Shown here piece by piece: positions 55,018-62,488 of a DNA stretch of 64,000 nucleotides. The notes below the pieces were generated by a model. The model made no database searches. It saw nothing but the letters and a program-made list of their open reading frames with translations, and had not been told where the DNA came from. The translations under genes and the position numbers were made by a program. Each line of letters begins with the position of its first letter. Position 1 is the stretch's first letter. Location of the stretch: assembly GCF_963668475.1 (NCBI RefSeq), contig NZ_OY764544.1:2170001-2234000 (forward strand), read 5' to 3'. This DNA comes from an uncultured Methanospirillum sp. (GTDB taxonomy: Archaea > Halobacteriota > Methanomicrobia > Methanomicrobiales > Methanospirillaceae).

Positions 55018-55662
55018 CTAGCAACGGTAAAACCGGTTTGTTTTTAAGTTCAGGATCTCTGAGGCACGCCCTGAAGGGACTCCTGCACCCCTGATCACCA
55101 GTTCCTTCATGCGTTCACTCATCAGGTCGCCGGGAGCATGGGCATCAGAATCCACAACCAGGTTGCAGCCAGTCTCTCCGGCTACCATGGCCACATGCCC
55201 GTTCGTCCGGTTATGTCCTCCCCGTGCGGTGATCTCAAGAAAGATATCCCTTTCTGCTGCTTCTGCTGCGTCTTCCTTTGTAATGAGTCCGGGGTGAGCG
55301 AGGATGTCAACATGCTCACAGGTACAGGCCTGCATATTGGTTCCTGGTGCAACCGGCTCAACAACCGTCTCACCATGCACGACAACGATATCTGCCCCCT
55401 CCTCTTTGGCCTGCTTTGCCAGCCGGCGAATCTCGGACGGGGGAACATGAGTTATCTCAACGCCGGTCAGGAGCCTGACTCCATACTCTTCTGCAGAACC
55501 CCTGATCTTTTCGATAGATGAGATGATGGTGCTGATATTGCTCGCGTCGGCGTGATCCGTGATGCCAACAGTGTCGTATCCAAGTACTGCCATCCTCCTG
55601 ATCAGTTCGCAGGGGAGGAGTTCACCGTCAGAGAGGATCGTGTGGGTGTGCAGATCGTACAT
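55018..55662 (-). CDS. PHP-domain phosphoesterase
   Basis: A 214-residue metal-dependent phosphatase of the polymerase/histidinol phosphatase family. Metal motifs: YDLHTHTILSDGEL, GITDHADASN, VVHGET, DILAHPG, and VDSDAHAPGD. Possibly histidinol phosphatase, but other substrates are equally likely. It follows srp19 without a gap. Confidence 0.87.
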   Translation of the reverse strand: MYDLHTHTILSDGELLPCELIRRMAVLGYDTVGITDHADASNISTIISSIEKIRGSAEEYGVRLLTGVEITHVPPSEIRRLAKQAKEEGADIVVVHGETVVEPVAPGTNMQACTCEHVDILAHPGLITKEDAAEAAERDIFLEITARGGHNRTNGHVAMVAGETGCNLVVDSDAHAPGDLMSERMKELVIRGAGVPSGRASEILNLKTNRFYRC

Positions 55663-55956
55663 CTATCTTCTGGGTGGTGTTTTCGGGGATATTTTTTTGA
55701 GTTCTGTTGCGACTTTGCAGAGCAGTTCGGTCTTTGGGCCTTCGCAGTCGGCAATGACTCTTCCTTCATGCCTCCACCACCAGGCAGGATGGGACTTCTT
55801 CTCCCTTCGATACTTCACCCCGCAGGATGCAAGTGCCCGCTCTATATCAGGGATTGCAGGTGCAAAAACTGCCTGCTCCCTGGGAACCCTGCGCCCCTCA
55901 TTGCGCATGAGTTTGGCGTCAAAATAGCAGGGATAAAGTATCAGTCCCTTCTCCAT
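55663..55956 (-). CDS. srp19: Signal recognition particle 19 kDa protein
   Basis: Binds SRP 7S RNA and helps SRP54 assembly. A 97-residue protein: ILYPCYFDAKLMRNEGRRVP at the start and the basic RREKKSHPAWWWRHEGRVI patch. Basic tail SPKTPPRR. It is slightly larger than most archaeal SRP19 proteins. Cotranscribed with the PHP gene. Confidence 0.93.
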   Translation of the reverse strand: MEKGLILYPCYFDAKLMRNEGRRVPREQAVFAPAIPDIERALASCGVKYRREKKSHPAWWWRHEGRVIADCEGPKTELLCKVATELKKISPKTPPRR

Positions 55957-56012
55957 TCTTTACGATCTTTGAACTGAACCTATAAACAACCAGCGGGAAA
56001 GACCTAAGCTAT

Positions 56013-56660
56013 ATGCATCACATCGACGTCTCGATCGAGAAGGACATCTTCTCATCCAACCGGCGGATTGCAGATGAGAATGCTGCTCATCTGAAAAGGC
56101 ATAAGGTCAGGGCGTTTGATCTGCTTGGAGGAATAGGGTCAGGAAAGACTGCTCTTATCGAGCAACTGGTCCCCCGCCTTGCAAAGAAAAACCTGAAAGC
56201 GTCTGCTATCGCCGGGGACGTGTACGGAGATGATGATTTCCGCAGGATAACCTCTCTCGGAATCCCTGCTGAGAATGTAAACACCGGGAAAGAGTGCCAT
56301 CTTGATGCTCATATGGTAGAGCATGCCCTGCATCATCTTCCTCTTGATACTGTTGATGTCCTCTTCGTGGAGAATGTCGGCAACATGGTCTGCCCTACAG
56401 ACTTTGAGCTTGGTGCTGAGAAGCGGATTGTGGTGGTCTCATCAACCGAGGGTGACGACGTGGTGAACAAACATCCGATGATGTTCAGAGGCTGCACTAT
56501 CGGGGTTTTGAATAAAGTTGATCTTGCTGTTGCAGTCGGGGCTGATCTTGATCGGATGGAGCGTGATATGCATCGGTATAATCCGTCGATGAAGGTTTTC
56601 AGAACCAACATGAAGACTGGCGACGGTGTGGATGCACTCCTTGCTGAGATTCTGTCATAA
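56013..56660 (+). CDS. hypB: Hydrogenase nickel incorporation GTPase HypB
   Basis: GTPase that delivers nickel to [NiFe] hydrogenases. P-loop LLGGIGSGKTALIEQL, metal site ECHLDAHMVEHAL with Cys and His, VENVGNMVCPTDF, and the GTP specificity motif LNKVDLAVAV. The N-terminal His-rich nickel store of some bacteria is absent. 215 residues. It should serve the hydrogenase at 14-21 kb and other hydrogenases of the cell. Confidence 0.95.
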   Translation: MHHIDVSIEKDIFSSNRRIADENAAHLKRHKVRAFDLLGGIGSGKTALIEQLVPRLAKKNLKASAIAGDVYGDDDFRRITSLGIPAENVNTGKECHLDAHMVEHALHHLPLDTVDVLFVENVGNMVCPTDFELGAEKRIVVVSSTEGDDVVNKHPMMFRGCTIGVLNKVDLAVAVGADLDRMERDMHRYNPSMKVFRTNMKTGDGVDALLAEILS

Positions 56661-56761
56661 AAGGGACTATATACCTGCGCAGGTGATAGATATAGGACTC
56701 TGTGGCGTAAGAAAGACTCCCACAACCAAAACAGCGTCACCAATATCAGAGGGAAGATAAC

Positions 56762-57139
56762 ATGCAATGGCAAGGAAGATCGGTTCGTAAATCAACTGGT
56801 GGAAGATATCATCCGGCGTGCGGAAAGAGACGCAGGGAGATCGGGTCAGCACCTACTGAGACCCACGTTGGTGCAGAGAAGCGCAAGGTAAGCCGGACGT
56901 ATGGAGGAAACCAGAAGATCCGTGCACTGCGTGCAGAATTTGCTGCAGTCAGCAACCCCAAGACTGGTGAGACCAAGAAGGTAAAGATCGACAACGTCGA
57001 GAAGAACACCGCTAACCCGAACTACGTCAGGCGTAACCTCCTGACCAAGGGTGCAATCATCAGTACCAGTGCAGGAAAGGCACGTATTGTCAGCCGTCCG
57101 GGACAGCACGGCGTAATCAACGCTGTCCTGATTGAATAA
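56762..57139 (+). CDS. rps8e: Ribosomal protein S8e
   Basis: Small-subunit protein of 125 residues: MQWQGRSVRKSTGGRYHPAC, RKVSRTYGGNQKIRALRAEF and KGAIISTSAGKARIVSRPGQ. A highly basic N-terminus binds 16S rRNA. Its transcript seems to end in T-runs at 57140-57162. Confidence 0.96.
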   Translation: MQWQGRSVRKSTGGRYHPACGKRRREIGSAPTETHVGAEKRKVSRTYGGNQKIRALRAEFAAVSNPKTGETKKVKIDNVEKNTANPNYVRRNLLTKGAIISTSAGKARIVSRPGQHGVINAVLIE

Positions 57140-57162
57140 ACTTTTTTGTCCTTTTTTAGGAG
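57140..57162 (+). terminator. T-rich terminator after rps8e
   Basis: acttttttgtccttttttagg: two runs of six T residues just after the stop codon, a typical archaeal terminator. Confidence 0.5.
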
Positions 57163-57256
57163 CCCTTCGGGATAGTCCTGTTCGGTAGTGTGAAGATCGG
57201 TTATAAGTGACTACAGGAGAACCTGTGGAGTACTTCCTGAAATAGCAGGTATCCTG

Positions 57257-57721
57257 ATGACGCTAAAAACAACGCTTGCTGCACCATTCTACCACAGCCG
57301 TACAGAAAAACTTGGCAGAAGTGAACTGATCTACTACTACTCCTTTGACCGAAGATGGATGGATCGTGATCAGGTAGATCTGCTGCTCAGGCGCGGTATT
57401 GATCAGGGGCTGATCAGAACGGATGGGGAATTTTTTTATCTGCTCTTCGATCCTGCCGAGGTGCAGATCCCCATTGGATATAAACCATCTTCAGCAATCT
57501 TCGAGGTATCAGACCCTGTCTCCCAACTGATGGACAGGATTGTGTCCCGTAGTGGGATGAGTCAGGAGGAGGTGGCGAGCCGCATGAACGAAATGATACG
57601 GGATAGGTTCGACGGAAACCTGAGACCTGCTGCTGCTCTGGTAATCCTTGCGAAGGAGTTTGAGACACCGTATGCTGACCTGATTCCTTCGTTCAGATCA
57701 GATCTCCTGAAAAAAGAGTAG
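57257..57721 (+). CDS. DUF2240 family protein
   Basis: A 154-residue protein of unknown function seen in euryarchaea. It has a helical N-terminal half (MDRDQVDLLLRRGIDQGLIR) that resembles a winged helix, and a C-terminal helical part (QEEVASRMNEMIRDRFDG, FETPYADLIPSF). This may be nucleic acid binding, but there is no direct evidence. It converges on rps6e with 4 bp between the stops. Confidence 0.72.
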   Translation: MTLKTTLAAPFYHSRTEKLGRSELIYYYSFDRRWMDRDQVDLLLRRGIDQGLIRTDGEFFYLLFDPAEVQIPIGYKPSSAIFEVSDPVSQLMDRIVSRSGMSQEEVASRMNEMIRDRFDGNLRPAAALVILAKEFETPYADLIPSFRSDLLKKE

Positions 57722-57725
57722 AGTA

Positions 57726-58133
57726 TTAGTTCTGACCCTCGGCAGGTGCCTCTGCCGGGGCGAAATAGGATGCAAGAGACTTGGATCCCTCTTTAGATAC
57801 AACCGCATTTATCTGAACAAAGTCTGCGGTGATCTCTGATCCACGAACCATCTTCCTGCGGCGTTCTCCCTCGAGTTTAGGATGAAATCCGACACCACCA
57901 CTGACCAGGACACGGCGTCTTCCTGCAATCGGGAGGCTCTTTCTGGCAGGGGTTCCATTCCGGTCTGATGCACCGGTGACCTTGATCTTGTATCCTTCAA
58001 ATCCGAGTGCAGTTCCATCGATCTCGTCACCGATACGCTTTCCCATGAGGGACCCGGCAGCACCACCGGTAGCATCAATGTTGTATGCTTTTCCTGTTGC
58101 CGGGTCAGAGAGTACTACTTTAAAATCAACCAT
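57726..58133 (-). CDS. rps6e: Ribosomal protein S6e
   Basis: Small-subunit protein, 135 residues: FKVVLSDPATGKAYNIDATG, LMGKRIGDEIDG, KITGASDRNGTPAR-like sequence and RRVLVSGGVGFHP. The C-terminal tail is acidic and Pro/Ala-rich. It lies downstream of infB on the same strand, an archaeal gene order. Confidence 0.95.
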   Translation of the reverse strand: MVDFKVVLSDPATGKAYNIDATGGAAGSLMGKRIGDEIDGTALGFEGYKIKVTGASDRNGTPARKSLPIAGRRRVLVSGGVGFHPKLEGERRRKMVRGSEITADFVQINAVVSKEGSKSLASYFAPAEAPAEGQN

Positions 58134-58269
58134 ATTATCAGTATTTTTTGTTTAGTCAACAGCTGTCAGAGCCCCTGAAAAGGGACTGTATCTTTGGCAC
58201 GTGTAATTATCCCATCACTCAGCTGAGCCGAGTAGTCTCCGTATATATCAGTAGACTATCTTTATAAGT

Positions 58270-60084
58270 CTACTTTCCCCAGAATGGTTTCTCTTTCCTG
58301 AAGAGTCTGGTGAATTCGTCGAGCACCTCACGTGCATCGCCTGTAAGATGCGAGAGCATCTCGGCTTCAAGCACTTTTACATGACGTTCTGGGATGTTGA
58401 CGAGGAGTTCATCGTTGACGTCAAACTGTCTCCCCACGGTTGCCCCGTCGATGGAGATCGCAACCTCGTCACCAGCCTTTGCCTCCTGAATGTTCTCCTT
58501 TCGCAGCTGGATTGTCTTGAGCTGGCCGACCTTCTTTCCATCCTTGCGGATCAGGTTGACCCCGTTTCTGAGTTTGCCAGAGAGGATCCTGACTCCTACA
58601 ACTGCAGGATTGTTCTGTCTGAAGACACAGTCAGGGAGCACCACCATCTTGGCAGGGAAGATGATCTGCTCGAACCGCTTCTGATCAAGGTTGCGTTTCA
58701 ATTCATCACGCCATTCCAGGTATGATTCAAGAACATGATAGATCACGTTCCCTTTGAACAACTCAACCATCTCAGCGTAGATAGCCTCGTTTAAAAGGTC
58801 CTGTGCATCAGGAAGGATCTGGGTGTTGAATGCGATGATGGAACGGTAATAGGGGGTCTTGATCGTCTCTGCTTCGATAACGTCATGCCTGGTGACCGGT
58901 CCGACCTCTGCCCTCATCACCGGGATCTCGGCCGAAGTCAGTTCTTTACAGAGCGCTTCAAGTGCCCCTATGGTGTCTGCCTTAATGATTAGACCTTCAG
59001 GGGAGAGAGTCACATTAATCTCGGTCATCTCACGCTCGATGCTCTCCCTGACCTCTCTCTCGTTACCGGCAATGACCTTGACCGGTGATCCTGCAATGAC
59101 CTGATCAAGACCAGGTGCACTCACTTTCACTCCGGCTGCAGCCACAACCGACTTGGCACGAGAGAACCGGTCCTCGATCAGGATCTCCTTGAGTGGCCGT
59201 GGCTGGAGGAGTGATCTGACCTTGGTGGTGATTACGCCGGTGCTGGATGCAACTGCGATCTCATCACCGACCGAGATGGTCCCATCAAAGAGGATAACAT
59301 CGATCGTTGCCCCGAGCCCTTTCTCCTCTTTTACCTCGAGAACGGTTCCTGATCCCGGCCCATCCACAGCCAGCGCGAGTGCTCCTTCCATGTACCGTTG
59401 TGCAAGTCCGATCAACACCATCAACAGATCTGCGATCCCTTCACCCGTATGCGCGCTTAAGGGGACGATTGCCAGCGTCCGTGCGAAGTCATCCACCCGA
59501 TCAAACCGCTCTGATGAAAATCCATGCTCTGCCAGGGAGCCCACTATCTCGTAGGTCTTCTTCTCCACAAGGTCGATGACCCGCTGGTTCTGCTTCCCGA
59601 AGCTTGAGAGAAAGGTCTCCTCCGGGAATGAACGCCATCCTGATATACGGTCGATCTTGGTGGCAGCCATCACGAACGGCGTCTTACATCCCCTGAGAAT
59701 CTGAAGTGCTTCGATCGTCTGAGGTTTGAATCCGTCTGTGATATCAACTACAACAATCGCCAGATCTGCGAGTGCTCCTCCGCGTGCACGGAGTGTTGTG
59801 AATGAGTGATGACCTGGTGTGTCAATGAAGAGAAGGCCAGGGATGTTGACCTTAAGGTTTTTGTTCACCCCACCCATGGCCATGATCGTCTCAATCGGAA
59901 CAACAGTAGCCCCGATGTGCTGGGTTATCGCTCCCGCCTCACCTGAAACTACCGATGATCCCCGGATCCGGTCAAGGAGTGAAGTCTTCCCATGGTCTAC
60001 GTGCCCAAGCACACAGACGATTGGGGTACGAATCTTAGGATTATCATTGCTACTCTGACTCTTTTTATCAGACTTCTTTGCCAT
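58270..60084 (-). CDS. infB: Translation initiation factor IF2/eIF5B
   Basis: GTPase that promotes subunit joining. G1 VLGHVDHGKTSLLDRIRGS, G3 DTPGHHSFTTLR, G4 ATKIDRISGW, followed by domains II-IV with SAHTGEGIADLL and FNTQILPDAQDLLNEA. The length is 604 residues, as for archaeal eIF5B; no intein is present. The region between infB and rps6e (136 bp) contains agtagtctccgtatatatca, a likely rps6e promoter. Confidence 0.95.
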   Translation of the reverse strand: MAKKSDKKSQSSNDNPKIRTPIVCVLGHVDHGKTSLLDRIRGSSVVSGEAGAITQHIGATVVPIETIMAMGGVNKNLKVNIPGLLFIDTPGHHSFTTLRARGGALADLAIVVVDITDGFKPQTIEALQILRGCKTPFVMAATKIDRISGWRSFPEETFLSSFGKQNQRVIDLVEKKTYEIVGSLAEHGFSSERFDRVDDFARTLAIVPLSAHTGEGIADLLMVLIGLAQRYMEGALALAVDGPGSGTVLEVKEEKGLGATIDVILFDGTISVGDEIAVASSTGVITTKVRSLLQPRPLKEILIEDRFSRAKSVVAAAGVKVSAPGLDQVIAGSPVKVIAGNEREVRESIEREMTEINVTLSPEGLIIKADTIGALEALCKELTSAEIPVMRAEVGPVTRHDVIEAETIKTPYYRSIIAFNTQILPDAQDLLNEAIYAEMVELFKGNVIYHVLESYLEWRDELKRNLDQKRFEQIIFPAKMVVLPDCVFRQNNPAVVGVRILSGKLRNGVNLIRKDGKKVGQLKTIQLRKENIQEAKAGDEVAISIDGATVGRQFDVNDELLVNIPERHVKVLEAEMLSHLTGDAREVLDEFTRLFRKEKPFWGK

Positions 60085-60322
60085 CGCTGCACCCCCGTTC
60101 GAGGGCCCCCATTCTCTGGTGTCAGAACACTATCAGAGGGAATATTATTCAGATATGGTAATCGGGGGCTGACTGACTATACATGAGAGGTGCTCTCTAA
60201 TAATAATTCACAAGGGAGAGAAGGCGAAGGAGAGGATCCACTTTTTGTGTATCAGGCAGGTTCATCCTGTGTGGGATGGATAGATTCAAGTAAAAAAACT
60301 GATAACATATATGGTGCATTCT
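60085..60322. other. Intergenic region before tRNA-His
   Basis: No convincing gene. It contains the infB upstream region and, next to the tRNA, gataacatatatggtgc (60301-60317), which looks like the tRNA promoter. A short frame at 60190-60411 overlaps the tRNA and is not believed. Confidence 0.35.
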
Positions 60323-60394
60323 GCCTGGGTGGGGTAATGGTCATCCTAAGGGATTGTGGTTCCCTCGATCTGGGTTCGATTCCCGGTCCAGGCC
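60323..60394 (+). tRNA. tRNA-His (anticodon GTG), G-1 not encoded
   Basis: Acceptor GCCTGGG pairs with TCCAGGC; discriminator C73 as in other tRNA-His; anticodon stem AGGGA/TCCCT with loop TTGTGGT gives GTG; T arm CTGGG-TTCGATT-CCCGG. No CCA is encoded. The base before G1 is T, not the G-1 that most archaea encode. A T-run (ttcttttttg) follows at about 60421. Confidence 0.92.
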
Positions 60395-60601
60395 TAGGGC
60401 TTGAAGTTTAATTCCCTGGCTTCTTTTTTGCCTCTCGCTGTTGTCATCCCAAATAATTCCACAATGTGTTATGGCTTGGGAAGGGGGTCCAATAATTCTT
60501 ATTGGTTATTTTCTTGTGTAATGGCACTCCACATAATCGGTCTCTATCGCCGACAACCATATATACGCTCCAATAGGTCTTTCAACCAACTCGAACTACA
60601 T

Positions 60602-60613
60602 ATGTATATACAT
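60602..60613. promoter_or_regulatory. Perfect 12-bp palindrome upstream of GNAT pair
   Basis: atgtatatacat, between the likely TATA box (accatatatacgc, about 60556-60566) and the first small gene (60644). It sits where an autoregulatory antitoxin would bind. Confidence 0.4.
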
Positions 60614-60643
60614 CGAGCAGAGGTGTCACGGAGGTAGTGGGAT

Positions 60644-60796
60644 ATGGCAATGGAAGAACCAATAAAATTAGGGCTTCGTCTTCGTGGAAGGGACTTGGCG
60701 GAATTTAAAAAAAACCTAAACAGCCCCAATTGCCCATCAGATTGTCTTGAGCTCATTAAGATGGCTCAAGAACATGCACGAAAGATGCATATTTAA
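60644..60796 (+). CDS. Small protein, candidate antitoxin of the GNAT pair
   Basis: A 50-residue protein (starts MAMEEPIKLGLRLRGRDLAE) behind an excellent GGAGGT ribosome site. It is basic and helical in prediction, with two Cys (NCPSDC). I do not recognise the family. Its stop codon shares one base with the start of the GNAT gene, which is the layout of antitoxin-toxin pairs. It might be an atypical ribbon-helix-helix protein, since the first strand-like part (IKLGLRLRG) recalls one; this is speculative. Confidence 0.6.
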   Translation: MAMEEPIKLGLRLRGRDLAEFKKNLNSPNCPSDCLELIKMAQEHARKMHI

Positions 60797-61365
60797 TGAT
60801 TTCAGACGGAAAAATTCCGTTTTCTGATCTGTCATCCACTATTCTTAAGTCCGATATTGATATTCGATCGTTCAAATGCGCTGATGATCGTTATACTCGG
60901 TTTTTGAAACGAGATGCTATTGAGGGGATGCAGGAATGTACCGCATGCACTCATTTAGTATTTTATAAAACAGAAACCCTGGTTGGCTATTTTACACTAA
61001 TTAATGATATCATCCAAGGAGATGGGGTAGAATTAAAGGATGAAAAACCCGGATTTCGCTACGATACATACCCAGCTATGAAGATTGCTAGATTAGCCAC
61101 CCACCGAGATTGGGAGGGAAGAGGTATTGGGCGCTACATGCTGATGCTTTCAATTTCCTATGCAATTCGGCTAAATAATGTCTCTGCTTGCAGATTCATT
61201 ACTTTGGATGCGGTGAATGAGAAAGTTTCCTACTATCAAAGGCATGGGTTTGTATCTGTTGAAGAATTAGCTGATGAAAAAACGACTCCAATGTATCTCA
61301 ACCATACCTCTGTAATAAATGCACAGAGAAAGCAAAGCAGCCAGACGAAATTGGGTTTGGATTAA
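60796..61365 (+). CDS. GNAT acetyltransferase, TacT-toxin-like
   Basis: A 189-residue GNAT-fold protein. The pattern FKCADDRYTRFLKRDAIEGM, YPAMKIARLATHRDWEGRGI, GRYMLMLSISYA, ITLDAVNEKVSYYQRHGFVS matches tRNA-aminoacyl acetylating toxins, including the acetyl-CoA loop (R-x-x-G-x-G/I). Codon use and AT content differ from the ribosomal genes to the left, suggesting transfer. The immediate partner gene upstream is only 50 codons long and not the usual DUF1778 antitoxin. A housekeeping acetyltransferase remains possible. Confidence 0.75.
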   Translation: MISDGKIPFSDLSSTILKSDIDIRSFKCADDRYTRFLKRDAIEGMQECTACTHLVFYKTETLVGYFTLINDIIQGDGVELKDEKPGFRYDTYPAMKIARLATHRDWEGRGIGRYMLMLSISYAIRLNNVSACRFITLDAVNEKVSYYQRHGFVSVEELADEKTTPMYLNHTSVINAQRKQSSQTKLGLD

Positions 61366-61407
61366 TATTCAGTCAATAAAATACCCCTGGTTCGCCTCGG
61401 TGGAAAC

Positions 61408-61743
61408 TCATTTAACTTCCCCACCTTGTTTCAGACTCACCAACTTATCATACTGACTTTGGGTGATTGACTTTGTTTTATCCCCGAGAATGTCACTGAC
61501 ATACTTTGTTCGTTCATGCCCTAAGACAAGACTGATATCTTTATTTGATACTCCAGACGCACGGAGGACCTTGATAGTGTCCTTGATCTCTGGGGTGATC
61601 ACTACTCTGCCTTTTAGTGTGATCTTTTTACCTGGTCCCTTGGAGGTGGGCTTTACAGCATCATCAGATCCCCTGGGTGATGTACTCTTCTCAGAAGACT
61701 TCTCCCCCTTGACAGTCTTGTCAACCTTCAGCCACCCTGCCAA
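61408..61743 (-). CDS. HTH-like small protein, possibly N-terminally truncated
   Basis: A 111-residue frame from TTG 61743. Residues about 65-100 (SGVSNKDISLVLGHERTKYV, SDILGDKTKSITQSQYDKL) look like a helix-turn-helix of the Xre or homing type; the N-terminal half is basic, Ser/Lys-rich. The coding frame seems to continue upstream (TEEDRKELAG) to a stop without any ATG, so the gene may be truncated, or starts at TTG with AAGGAG too close. I do not recognise a family. Confidence 0.5.
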   Translation of the reverse strand: MAGWLKVDKTVKGEKSSEKSTSPRGSDDAVKPTSKGPGKKITLKGRVVITPEIKDTIKVLRASGVSNKDISLVLGHERTKYVSDILGDKTKSITQSQYDKLVSLKQGGEVK

Positions 61744-61784
61744 CTCCTTTCGATCTTCTTCTGTTTGTGTTTATTTTTCTACTA

Positions 61785-62405
61785 TCATTCCTCTTCAAGC
61801 CGGTATTGGGCAATGTATCCGATAGGAAATAACAATACCCAGCAATACAGGGTGTATACCGGTTTAATGTATGAAAGGAAGATTGAGAATGTGAATATCA
61901 CCGGACTGATATAATTCTCGACGATTGTATTTCTGATATAATCATGGGGAACGCTTGAATCTATGAGCCGGTAATTGGTGGATGCATAATGCCACATGAT
62001 GCTGGCCAGATACCCGGGGGCAGCGTATCCAATTGCAGCGATGATCACCGCGATCTGAATACTGCTATGTTCATTGATCACCTTGGTGATGAATGGCATC
62101 AGCACGATGAAGAGGAGAAAGAACATGTTCAGTCTGACAAGAATATCATCGTACCTTTTGATAAACCTGAAAATACGGTGATGCTTTATCCAGTATGCCC
62201 ATGTTATCAGAAAAGTCAGAATAAAATAGAGAAATTTTGGGATCTCACCGAGCAGTTCCTCTGAAAACTGCAGTGAACTGATCCCGTTGAGATCCGGCAC
62301 AATCAGGTCTGCTGCCAGAAGCGTCAGTGAGAATGCAAAGATCGCATCGCTGATATTGATGATCCGGTCAAGACCCTTCTCCTCATAATATTCTGATCGT
62401 TTCAT
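61785..62405 (-). CDS. TMEM175-family potassium channel
   Basis: A 206-residue membrane protein with about six helices. The first helix has IINISDAIFAFSLTLLAADL, which corresponds to the R..FSD motif helix that lines the pore in TMEM175 channels (formerly DUF1211). Other helices: FLYFILTFLITWAYWIKH and MFFLLFIVLMPFITKVI. It would assemble as a tetramer. It has a single channel repeat, as in prokaryotic forms. Stands alone. Confidence 0.87.
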   Translation of the reverse strand: MKRSEYYEEKGLDRIINISDAIFAFSLTLLAADLIVPDLNGISSLQFSEELLGEIPKFLYFILTFLITWAYWIKHHRIFRFIKRYDDILVRLNMFFLLFIVLMPFITKVINEHSSIQIAVIIAAIGYAAPGYLASIMWHYASTNYRLIDSSVPHDYIRNTIVENYISPVIFTFSIFLSYIKPVYTLYCWVLLFPIGYIAQYRLEEE

Positions 62406-62488
62406 CTCTGATCCCTTGTAAAGTGCTGACTGTGATTCTTATGTATATTCGCCTCTCCTCCAATAACTCCTGTGTAATGATTCCGCCC

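Noticed and set aside
60373..61400. Integrated element with tRNA-His as attachment site
   Set aside because: I looked for a second copy of the tRNA-His 3' end (ttcgattcccggtccaggc) downstream and found none; no integrase gene is present. The AT-rich patch remains only suggestive.
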